From: Omphalotus guepiniiformis
Lineage: Eukaryota; Basidiomycota; Agaricomycetes; Agaricales; Omphalotaceae
Length of the DNA stretch: 64,000 nt
Direction of reading: 5' to 3'
Assembly: GCA_028554645.1 (NCBI GenBank)
Contig: JAQOOI010000021.1
Location: 806,001-870,000 of the forward strand
Shown here: positions 34,110-43,982 of the stretch, one piece after another
Numbering within the stretch: position 1 is the stretch's first letter
Layout: every line of letters starts with the position of its first letter
Position numbers and translations under genes: made by a program
The notes under the pieces: model-generated
What the model was told of the DNA's origin: nothing
Databases searched by the model: none
Seen by the model: only the letters and a program-made list of their open reading frames with translations

Positions 34110-35811
34110 ATGAGCAACAAGCCTCCCAAGCCGAGAGCTGGACCGTCCCAGCATACGGGTGTATACAAAGCAGAATCAATAAAAGTTAGCTTTTATGCTG
34201 TCTTGAGGAATCACAAGTTCATCGTACACAGGATGTCGCAGAATTTCTCAACATCAATATATCAGACGCGGTTGCAACAGCTTTAGCTAGCGATGTTGAA
34301 TACAGAATACATCAGGTCGTCGAGGTAAGCAATAATGGCTGTATACGAAGTATCTCGGTTCAATCGTGTTGTAGGAAGCTGCAAAATTCATGCGTCATGG
34401 ACGAAGAACGATGATGACAACGTCCGACATTGACCAAGCCTTACGCGTTCTCAACATCGAGCCTTTATATGGCCATACACCGCATAACCCACCAACATTC
34501 AGAAGAGCACCACCCTTCCTCAACGGTCCTTCAACGGGAACGGTATACTTTGTGGAAGACGAAGAGATCGACTTTGACCGTGTCTTGCGAGAAGAGAAGA
34601 TCGCGCTGCCGAAAGGCGTCAGCTGGACAGCTCACTGGCTAGCTGTGGAAGGAGTTCAACCTCTCATACCAGAGAATCCACCTGCGATACCAAGAGACGT
34701 TGATGCGGAACCTCCAAAAGCCAACGGGATATCGACAGCGCCGATCGCTCAGCCGTTAGCTACCCTACCACAGGTGAATGGTGTAGGTGGGATTGCGGCT
34801 GCAGCAAAGAAACAGCAACAACAACAGCAACAGCAACAGCAGCTCGTCAAGCAGGTTCTTTCGAGGGAACTGCAGTTGTATTATACCCGTCTCACATCTT
34901 CTCTCCTACCACCGACATCCGACTTTGCGAAGCGTACAGCTGCACTTGCTAGCCTGCGGAGTGATGCTGGGCTGCAGGCACTCTTACCATACCTCATCCG
35001 ATGGGTCAGTGAGGGTGTCGTAGGTGCACTAAAGGACGGTTCTCAATCCGAGACCGACGGGAAAGTTTTGGAGGTGCTCATGGACGTGATAGCTGCCATA
35101 CTGGAAAATCAAACGCTTTTCGTCGAACCCTACGTGAGGAATTCTCTAAATCTGAGCACGCGAAGACCCACTGACTATGCTTTATTTTCAGCTACATCAA
35201 ATCCTTCCTCCTCTCCTTTCTACCCTTCTTCATTCATCTCTACCCCACTCACACTCGACCCTCCTTCGAACCTCCTCCTCACAAACTCTCTCACGTCTCC
35301 TCACTAAACACTCGACGACCTATCCCTCCCTTTCACCGCGAATCATGAAGACACTGTTGCTTGCGCTCATTGCGCCAAGTAAAAGCAAGGGCACGCGAGA
35401 GGGCGCCATACGAGGACTCATCGGCGTCGGGAAGGAAGCTGTACGCAAAGGCCTTGTCGAGGGAGGAGGTGCAAAAGTTGTTGGGAGTGAGGTAACTGAT
35501 GATACAATGGAATGGATAGAGAATGATGCGCTGACCAAGGCAGTCATGGTACGTCTTCTAATGACTTTACTCTCGCTACTGATACTGACTTGCTTTGTGT
35601 TTGTGTGTGATAATAGGAAGCCTTGCGAGTGTTACATCCGCCCTCGGACTCGGACATGACGGATGCATTGAACATGGCGAATAATTCGGATAAGGAGGTT
35701 GCAACCCGGCTGCAGAATGTTTTAGGAGAGTATTTTGCTCAGAAGTTGATGGGAGACGCAGCTTGGGCGCGCGCAGTGTTAGGAGAGAATGTGGACAGAG
35801 AAGTGTCATAG
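34110..35811 (+). CDS. TAF6: TFIID/SAGA subunit TAF6
   Basis: Histone-fold subunit of general transcription factor TFIID (and SAGA), pairing with TAF9. The chosen ATG at 34110 begins MSNKPPKPRAG; exon 1 (GVYKAESIK) splices to DVAEFLNINISDAVATALAS and then EEAAKFMRHGRRTMMTTSDI, the H4-like histone fold. It continues DQALRVLNIEPLYGH, the TAF6 linker (WTAHWLAVEGVQPLIPENPP), a polyGln tract at 34812-34842, and the C-terminal HEAT-repeat domain (RELQLYYTRLTSSLL, LQALLPYLIRWVSEGVV, LLRTSSSQTLSRLL, REGAIRGLIGVGKEAVRKG). The last exon (EALRVLHPPSDSDM) ends at 35811. About four introns of 47-70 nt. An in-frame upstream ATG at 33981 is less likely because the extra residues are not typical of the family. 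Confidence 0.93.
34809..34842 (+). repeat. CAG/CAA trinucleotide repeat coding polyGln in TAF6
   Basis: An imperfect CAA/CAG run encodes about ten consecutive glutamines in the linker between the histone fold and the HEAT domain. The mixed codons should limit slippage. Confidence 0.85.
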
Positions 35812-36020
35812 TATTCAATGCCAATGTTTTGTCTGTGGCGACTTGTTATTGTACGGGTGTATGTTTGCATGAATATAGTCAAGCAAAAGCTAAGATAAGA
35901 AGAGGAAGTATATCTTTGATTTGCTACAATTCCTTTGCTTTTACATCAAAGTACAGATTGTGTTATACATTTGAATTTGTTACGGCGCTATGTCCAACAT
36001 AATTAGCAATAAATGTTACT

Positions 36021-36855
36021 TCAGAAGTTAGTGTCGCCGCCAGTCTAGTGAATGCACAATTCAGATAAAAATCGCAATTATGGACCAGAAAGTACCAACC
36101 TTTCTTTCCTGTCCACGTTCAACCTTATCCTGATTCTTAGTAACTTTACCAATGGTAGCCTCCATAGTGCCTGGAAGAAGTAAGTTATAATCCACAAATC
36201 AATGAAATAGAATTCAACCAATACCTTTGATTTTGTCGCCAACGCCAGGACGACCGCCAGTTTTCTCAGCGCCAGTACCAGCGCCGGTACCATAGCCTGT
36301 AGAACCGGTATTGTCGCCGTAGCCTGCGCCACCAGCACCAGCACCAGCACCAATACCGCCGGAGCGACCAGTGCTCTCAAAGTCATTGTCACCGCCGTAA
36401 CCTCTCGTGCCCGTAGTATCACTCATTCCTCGTCCCCCACGAGACCCCTGCATGCTGTAGTCGTTGTCAAATTCACTATTGCCACCGGCACCCATACCAG
36501 TGTTAGTGCCACGACCGGTGGAACCCATATTGCTGTCATCGAAGCCTTGGTTGCCGCCAGCACCTTGCGAAGATAACTCTGCGCAATATCATAAGATCTC
36601 CAAACATAGTTGCTCAAGTAAATGATGCTTACGATCTCGGCCACTTCTCTGCTGGTCAAACTCTGCAAAATATCGTAAGATCTTCCAAGCATAGTTATTC
36701 AAGCAACTGAGATACTTACGATCGCGTCCACCCCTCTGCTGATCGTATCCGCTGGAGACGTCTCCGCCACGACCCATGGTCTCATCGGCACCGCGGCGAG
36801 AGCCGGAGTTGACGACGTCGTCGTTGTCAAAGTTGTTTTGGTTGTTGAAGGACAT
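36021..36855 (-). CDS. Gly-rich hydrophilic stress-type protein
   Basis: Small, very hydrophilic protein dominated by Gly, Asn, Asp and Gln, starting MSFNNQNNFDNDDVVNSGSR and continuing with GSTGRG/GTNTGMGAGG repeats. After the Gly-rich part it reads VGDKIKG, spliced to TMEATIGKVTKNQDKVERGQ and ending ERKTGGDTNF with stop at 36021-36023. The amphipathic GKVTKNQDKVE tail recalls CsbD/Hsp12-like stress proteins of fungi. The gene has four introns; exon 36662-36633 (30 nt, encoding FDQQRSGRDQ) and the intron after it look like a duplicate of the end of exon 1 plus intron 1. Role in stress tolerance is inference from composition. Confidence 0.78.
36579..36750 (-). repeat. Tandem duplication of an exon-intron unit
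   Basis: Two adjacent units of about 85 bp. Each has a coding end (GACCAGCAGAG...GG...CG.GATC) followed by an intron starting GTAAG and ending in a GATATTxxGCAG-type acceptor, with a shared middle (ACTATGxTTGGAxGATCTTA). Introns 36719-36663 and 36632-36579 align along nearly their full length. The 30 nt repeat exon keeps the frame. Confidence 0.85.
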
Positions 36856-36899
36856 GGTAGTTACGAGTTATATGTTTGAACAAACCATAAACTGAAGGG

Positions 36900-36907
36900 T
36901 TTATATA
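36900..36907 (-). promoter_or_regulatory. TATA box of the Gly-rich gene
   Basis: TATATAAA on the minus strand, about 45 bp upstream of the ATG at 36855; a clear TATA-type core promoter, common in inducible fungal genes. Confidence 0.55.
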
Positions 36908-38975
36908 GGATGTCTCAGGAATGAATCGACACTGCATGACGCGTAAACGACGTACTTTGTGTGGATGACGCGTTGACGTTGCGTCTCCCCTATTGAGGAG
37001 TACTACTATCCGGGAATTGTGTGAGGATATATCCAATTTAGGTCCGCAGTTTCCTGAACAGTTCTAATGAAAATATTCAATGAAAATATTCAATGAAAAT
37101 ATTCCTTCCTGTGTGTAGAACGCTCGAGTTAGTATAGAAACTCATCAGATTCCTTATTGCCCTGACGTACATAAGTATGCGTCTCCCCGACTTCTCGCTC
37201 TGCGGCAGCACAAAGAGGAAAGCTTTCGTCTACGCACACCGCGCACATAGATAATTCGAGCAGAGTAACATTCGTCGCCGTAGGTTATGTTTCGCAGGGA
37301 GATTCCCCGCAAACACACTACGATGATACCTGCAGCTGGTTCGGGCTTATCACCATCCTCACTCCAGCTTTTTTCAAGTCGGTGGGCTCTGCGCTTCCCA
37401 ATTCACTGCAACTTCCTTCCCGTCGGGTGTATACGTGCTTGACACGCTTGTAAGCATGTGGATGCACCCGGAACATTGACGTAGAACGCTAGGAGGAATT
37501 TGATTGCTCAGGCCATGGAATGCCAGCTCCGAGCGAACTGTTGCCTCCATCCATCTACAGAGACTTCGGAAGACGAAGGGAGGTCGAGGAGCTTCATCCT
37601 AGAAGTTTTCACAAGCAATCGCGTATGCATCATGTATGGAGGTATTGGCTTGAGGAATCGACGTCAGGGACTCTGGCGAAGACTCTGCAACTGTTTTATT
37701 AATTAAATGTATAGTCATACTCTCTGCATTGCTATCGATAATCGCATCAGCATGTACACCTGTTTTTGAGTTTGTTGCACACGACTCACTCCCGTTGTAT
37801 GTGCATACAGCTGTACCTTCTATTTAAATCCACCGTATCAAGTCATCAACGTTCAACTCCTCGAGGTGAAGGTGTGGTATGAGCTGCTAACAATATATGC
37901 ACTCGATATCAAAATGGAGCTTGGACGATTCATGGACGTTTGAGAGTAACATTGACAAACTAGATTCGAATTCCCTTCCTCATGGTGATGATTAGCGACT
38001 TTGCCGATTATCTAGTTCTGCACGCTCGCACTTTTCATTATTCAAAGCATTGGTTATCTGTGAACGATCGAATATATGCGTCGTTTCTTCTGTCTGGCTG
38101 TGGAACATTTTCAAAACCACGGCACCTATGGCGATCGTTCTCAGATCGTTCTCTCATCGGTCTCTCACCAGCCGACACCAAGAAGCTGGCAGCGAACTCT
38201 CGGCCCATCGTCCATTCTAAAGATTCGATCCCAGAAGATATTCAAAGCATGCCAGGAAGTCTGATCTTCTGAGCCATGCTGTGTCTCGAACTTCGTGGGA
38301 CGGTGAAAACCAACCCAAGCCAGCAGGGCATATCTGCCGTACTGATTCTAAAAGCGTTCACGGCGACCTATCCAAGGCTCACACACTTCGAGGAAAATGG
38401 GGTCGCGGGGAATGCAGTGATTCGGAGAGATTCTGGTCATAACAAAGGTATGCATGGTTCTGTGGGCGACTAGAAACGTAACTCCTTCGTGCTGAGAACT
38501 CTATGTAGTGAATTCTTCTCTCTATGGATGTGAGCATTGAAGCTTGAAGCTTGAAGATGGACACCTCAAAAAGCAGCCCGCAAGCGTATGCTACATAATA
38601 CATGATCGAAATCGACACCTAGCTTGAGCGTCCTCAGTTCCTAGTGTCGTAACCCAGTTAATGCTCAATCTTCTGAACAGATAGCGCTGGGTCTTGGCCT
38701 CGTGGAGCACTAAGATAGGCTAAGATCCAAGATGTGCGGTTTTCATTGTTCAGAGTTCCTCCCCACAACGTTCTGATTACTTGAACTGCAATGCCTGTCA
38801 AACCTTAACTCTCGAAGTCTTCCCCAAAGATGTGCCACGAGCGAGCCCAAAACGTACGTACAAGGTCTCAGCAGTTATAAATACCCTCTTGAGCGTTACT
38901 GGAAGCTGGCTGCGCTCGTATCAAGGCCCCAGGTGTGCTGTCCTCTCGAGGCTCGCGCTCAGCTCGTAGCCTCCC
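36908..38975. other. Intergenic region of 2.1 kb
   Basis: Holds the promoter of the Gly-rich gene. A 13 bp unit AATGAAAATATTC is repeated three times at about 37063-37101. Open frames around 37500-37700 and 37982-38473 have no motif or splice pattern I can support; the latter could be a decayed gene. The promoter of the next plus-strand gene is at the right end. Confidence 0.5.
37063..37101. repeat. 13 bp tandem repeat x3
   Basis: Three head-to-tail copies of AATGAAAATATTC, upstream of the Gly-rich gene and outside any gene. Confidence 0.85.
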
Positions 38976-39496
38976 ATGGCTGATAATTCCAACTCCGATG
39001 TTACTTCGATACTCGACGGCTTTCGGCGACTCGCGCTCAGCGAGGGTCTGAAGAAAAAGAGTAAAGAGTACAAGGAACGCCAACGAGTCTTCATCGCTGA
39101 AGCCGTGCAAACCGGATTCATTTCGCAATTTGGGGCCAACCAGAGCAATCTTCAAGCATGGCAGCGGTTATGTATCACCATACTTGGTGAGGAGGATTGC
39201 GCTGGATTGGTGTTGACCAGTATCAAGGCATGCAAAAAGGTGAGCAGCGACGTTTGGGGCCCTTGCAGTGGCTAATGTTGTTTCGATCCTTGATATGCTA
39301 TATATAGGCTTTGAAAGGCGTCTTTGTTAATCTTGTTGACCTGGTAGATGCTGCAAATGCTGGGACGAAAATGACAAAGACATTCTCGTCGCGGCAAGCA
39401 TTGGCTGAATACATCAGGAGGACACGCAAGATATTTCCGAAGGAGAAGGCTAAAGCGAATCCTCTGCTGAGGCAATTCTTGATCGTCGTAAATTGA
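38976..39496 (+). CDS. Small conserved fungal protein, unknown function
   Basis: Two exons joined across an intron of about 67 nt give a protein of about 150 residues starting MADNSNSDVTSILDGF. The core SNLQAWQRLCITILGEEDCA, then SIKACKKALKGVFVNLVDLV and FSSRQALAEYIRRTRKIFPK, ending NPLLRQFLIVVN, fits a small family of uncharacterised basidiomycete proteins with the pattern LQAW-LC...CKKxLK-VFVNIxDLxD. Charged and soluble; no signal peptide or membrane segment. No function can be assigned. It lies only 350 bp from a young retrotransposon insertion. Confidence 0.75.
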
Positions 39497-39843
39497 CCAT
39501 ACGTGGCTGAAAGTGAGGTCTCCTTTGAGCCGACGTTGAGCTCGATTGAACCCATACTCCCTCTAGTTCTAGGCTACCTGTTTGCCTTTTCACACATGTT
39601 TCATGCATTGCTGTGTTGATAACGACCAGAACTTTCGTTGTTGAGCAATGACGTTCAGAGTACAGGACTTTGTCTTGCCTATATTTCTCGCAATGTGTGT
39701 GTATACATAAGGACCCCAACAAATCAAATGAAGGATCTATACATGAAGTCGACCTTAGCAGGAACTCGTACCGGTAACCGTCCGCACAGTGTACTTATTT
39801 CCGGCAGTGGCTGCAATGTTATCTGAGGTTTCAGCATCCCCGC

Positions 39844-39997
39844 TGGAGTGGCCTGCTCTGTGTAAAGACTATGAATGCGGTGGATGAATCTGATGATGTG
39901 TCTGCTACACGAAACTACGCTAAGTCTGTCGAGCCCTTGCCAAACACCGCCAAACACTGCCTAATGCTCTACTCTAGCCCCCGCACCCACCACTCCA
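39844..39997 (-). repeat. 3' LTR of the Ty3/gypsy element
   Basis: 154 bp, identical to the copy at 47925-48078, with 8 bp inverted ends TGGAGTGG/CCACTCCA. Very short for an LTR. Confidence 0.95.
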
Positions 39998-40043
39998 TGT
40001 GCCCCCACTAAAAAATGGCGACGTCCTCGTCGCCCTGCTACCT

Positions 40044-42506
40044 CTACACACTCTCCTTGTGTACGAACTTGCGTAGACGTCTAGCACTGAACTCACCCGG
40101 CATCCTTGTACCCTCTAAAGTCTCCAATATATATGAATTTACCTGCCTCTCTACCACTCTCCTTGGCACAGACCATTTCGGCACCAATTTCCGCTCCGTC
40201 TTGAAGGTATAATCCAGATCGCTGCGGTATACTTGGACCAGATCGCCTTTTTTGAATACTACTTCCCCCGGGCTCCTTTCCAACACCCTTCTGTCAAACG
40301 CTGTCTTCCTTTTCAATGCGTGCTTCAATGCCTGTTCGTACCCGTCCAACTGCTGCTGTGCCACATAATTCGACTGGATCTTCACGTCCTCTACTCGCAA
40401 CGTTGAAGCGGCTTCTTCAACCGGTGTTCTTTTGGTGTTTACGACGGCTCCCAACATCAGCTCCTTTGGTGTGAATTTGAAGGCTGGCAAGATGCGGTTG
40501 TTTAGAATCCGTATCGCCTCGTCTAGATGATCTGGCCACTTCGTCGGCAACTTCTCCCAATTCATCTCCTTGAACTCGTCTGTCTTCTCGTCCAAATCTG
40601 GAGCGCACAGTCTCTTTAGTATGTGCAGTAAAAGTTTATTCGTACCCTCGACTAGACCATTGACCCATGGTGAATAGGCTGGTGTAGTTCTCGCTTCCAC
40701 TCCCCACTTCTCGCACAGTTCTTTAACTGTTTTGTTTTTGAAATGCGATCCTCCGTCGGCCATGAACGTGTCTGGTGAGATATATCCAAGGAAGATATTC
40801 TCGAGGCTGTCACATGTAGTTTTCGCTGTGCCAGCAGTCTTGAATTTGAATGCCCATGCATGTTGGGAATATGTGTCGAGATACAAGCCAATTGTGTGGT
40901 ATCCTCCGACTCCTCGCGACATGGATAGATAATCACCTACTAAAAGCTCGAAAGGGTGTCTTCGTGTGATGGGGTTTAGTAATGCATGTAGGTGAGTACC
41001 CCCAAAATTTTTGCACTTAGCGCAGCTCCGTATGCCTTCCATGATTGACTCGTCTAACTTCGGGCTCCAGATTTTGTCTAGCATAGCGATCTTCGTGGCG
41101 TCCCTTCCCCAATGTCCTCCCTCTTCGTGTGTTTTCTTTGCTAACTTGACTGCTTCCTCCTTTGTTATACACTCCACTTTGGCACGCGCTCGTGTTCCTC
41201 CGTTTCCCCCAATCTTCCACAACTTCTTGTCTTCTATCATGTACTGTTTTGCTCGATGTCTTGCTCTTTGTTTGGCCCGTAGTGTTCCTGCTATTTGGAT
41301 GTTTTGTAGAGCCTCTATGACTTCGAGAAAGACTGGTTCCTGTTTAAATCGTTCCCGCAAAGCAACAGTGTCTCCATGCGCTTCTGTTACCGCAAATAGG
41401 TCGTGTACGAGCCCCGTTCTCGTTTCCCAATCCTCGCTAACTGTCCACTCGCTGCCGTCTCCTTCCTGCCTCTCCGTGCCTTCCCACATTCTGCTCAATC
41501 CATCCGCCACCACGTTCAACTTCCCTGGTATATGCCTCACGTCCACTATGTTGTGGGCTAGGATTCCATCTCTCCATCGAGCGTGAGCAACGTTTAGCTT
41601 TTCGCTGAGTAGGACATCTCGTAACGCCTGGCAATCCGTTTCTATCTCTATTGGGAAGCCCCATACGATATCCGAAAATTTGTCTAGCGCGTACTTGAGT
41701 GCGGCAAATTCAAGCAGGAAGGGTTTGTATTTCTGCTCTGCTCGTGATGTTCGCTTGGATGCAAATGCAATGGGGTGTATTTTGCGGACAGTTTTCCCAT
41801 TAGGCAAGCATGTTTCGAATTCCTGGGCTAGGACCGCTGCAAAGCCTTCCTGGCATCCGTCTGTGGTTATGATGAAATGTGAACCGTCCCACCTTGGCGC
41901 TTTTAATACCGGCTCTGAGATTAGGGCTTGCTTTAATCCTAAGAACGCTTTGGTGTGCTCTTCCTTCCACCGCTCTTTTAGTTTGAATGCTTGCATTGTT
42001 CGCCGATATACAGATTTGGTATACCCTGCCGGGAGGTCCACCGACTTAAGTAGGTTGCGCAAGGGGCCTTCAATTCGTGCATAATTCTGAACAAGGTCCC
42101 GGAAATGCCCTGTCAGTACTATGAAAGATGCAAGATTGAGAGCATCTTGTGGCTGCTTCCAGTTGACGATTGCTGTGAGCTTTGTTGGGTCCGCTGTGAC
42201 ACCCTGGGGTCCCACTTTGCCTCCTGCAAAGATACCTTCCGTGACAAAAAACGCTGACTTGCTCGCTGACAGTGACATATTGCACTCGCGGACTCGGTCC
42301 AGTATTCGAACTAGCTTCCCTATCATCTCGTCAAAGTCATCTGCTGCTGTTCCTCCATCATCAACGAACAGTTCAAGGGTGCCGTCCATCAGCAAATCAT
42401 GAAGCCGTGTTGCTGTCATATGGGCAAAAGTTGACGGTGCTCCTGTCAAGCCAAATGGCATTTTTGCATACCAGAAGTACCCCCTCCCTTCAACGTAGAA
42501 CGCTGT
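40044..42506 (-). pseudogene. pol, distal part: RT palm, RNase H, integrase
   Basis: An open frame that continues the interrupted pol. It begins with the RT segment just after the insertion (YFWYAKMPFGLTGAPSTF) and has the catalytic ELFVDDGG, an FVDD variant of YxDD. The RNase H segment reads FIITTDGCQEGFAAVLAQEF. The integrase has an H-x4-H...CAKC zinc finger (HEEGGHWGRD), an Asp in LLVGDYLSMS, an Asp in FMADGGSHFKN and a Glu in NGLVEGTN, the D,D,E triad. A basic C-terminal region (KKGDLVQVYRSDL...RRLRKFVHKESV) replaces a typical chromodomain. The frame itself is intact, but it is separated from its start and would not be translated as a normal polyprotein. Confidence 0.93.
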
Positions 42507-43982
42507 TGCGCTGAAAACGCATACACACCTGAAATACCTGAAATTAAACGATTTCTACTGTGAATATGATGGGAATAAAGGGCTAGACTATGTCCCATAG
42601 TGCTAGCTAAAACATAGAACACGAATAGTTAAAGGCTCGAAGTGAAAGGACTACGATGTACGAGTATGCATCAAGACCTTATGGCTGATATGCCTCTAGA
42701 CCTTCGGCGAAGTAACTACCTGCTGCGAGACTGTACAGTATGGTCAGACCCACCCTGCCTGGCAAAGAGCCCTTCGTCTGGAAGTCGCTATTCAAGTATC
42801 TGTGTAATCCACGGGACTTAGGAAGGAAGAAACTACACACACACAGGCGTAATAGCCTCATGAGCCTCGATAACGTCGAAAGGACAAAGCTAGAGGTATC
42901 GCCGAGCCATCAAAATGGTTTGTTCGAACTTAGCCGACCTCCTAGAACCTGCAGATTGATGATATACTGGAGATAACGCTTTATGATCGGAAATATATGA
43001 TCGACGATTCCGTTCCGAGATACTAGATGGTCAAAGCTATGAAAATGATCAGTCTCGATGACTGTATAATAACTTATTAGTAAAGTAATGACAGAATTGA
43101 CCTTCGAGCGCTGGATATTGGTATATCTACGAGGTGCTATGGGGTCTAGATGTTGAAATAGGAGAAAATACGGAAGCCCGACGGGATAAATGACTAGAAA
43201 CTGCCCTCGGCGCCCCTATAAGTACACTGTAAAACAGTTACGAAGATGAATAATAACGAAATGCATAGGAGTAGTTCGTTTAGAATGGCTCGAGCGCATG
43301 ATAAGAAGGGTCTAGATGTACCAAAAACATCACTAAAACATAATACTTACACATATATACCCAAGAACTGCACATAATTACCCGCTAGACGTGCCTACTT
43401 ACCCAACTCAGTCATATTGTTTCTGTTTATATCCATTTTATACTCGATGTTATCCCTCTGTTCCTTTTAATTACTCCACTCAGTTTTCTATCTATTTATG
43501 AAATACTTACAAGCAGTAGAGTACATATACTGTCATGTATAGGGTCGAGCGCCCCAGGTTACGACTGCCCGCCAAATTGGAGAACTTTACGTATCTTCTA
43601 GAGCGTTAAATCGCAGAAGGCCTCTTGATTGTGAACGTCAGGCCCCGGTTCTTCGAGCTGGTAGAGGCAGACTATTAGGAATTGCAGTGCTTTAATAGAG
43701 TGCTAAATATCTGAACATCTGTTGTGTTTGAACTGTCTGTCTGTCTGTCTGTCTGTCTGTGTCTGTCTGTCTGTGTCTGTCTGTTTTGCTGTTTCTGGTA
43801 CTCGTCGAAGGGTCTAGACGGTGATCTTACAGTTCAGTTAGTCTTTCCAACAGTCTAGCTCGACTTTAGTCAGTTTTCTGCGTGCGGAATCTTTGCCAAC
43901 GCCAGACTACACTCGCTTTTACAAGGCAACCTTTGAGTTTAGATGAGTTCCTACGTCTTAGAGTGCTCATTTCGCTGCTATT
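42507..43982. mobile_element. 1,476 bp insertion in the RT gene, hAT-like non-autonomous candidate
   Basis: Flanked by AACGCTGT on both sides (42499-42506 and 43983-43990), an 8 bp target duplication; the RT reading frame resumes exactly once the insert and one copy are disregarded. Ends are TGCGCTGAAAACG on the left and, inverted, AATAGCAGCGAAATG on the right, so inverted repeats are weak (shared GC...GAAA). No frame over about 95 codons and no transposase. GGTCTAGA-type motifs recur inside (43142, 43309, 43811; related GGCTAGA near 42571). The 8 bp duplication suggests hAT; class is uncertain. Confidence 0.8.
43734..43790 (+). repeat. GTCT tetranucleotide microsatellite
   Basis: About a dozen GTCT units with interruptions (GTGTCT), inside the 1,476 bp insertion. 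Confidence 0.9.

Noticed and set aside
37982..38473. Overlapping frames that could be a decayed gene
   Set aside because: No domain or intron structure supports a call; left as unexplained sequence.
42507..43982. The RT gap as a long spliceosomal intron
   Set aside because: There is no GT...AG pair at the borders, and an exact 8 bp direct duplication flanks the segment, which fits transposition.
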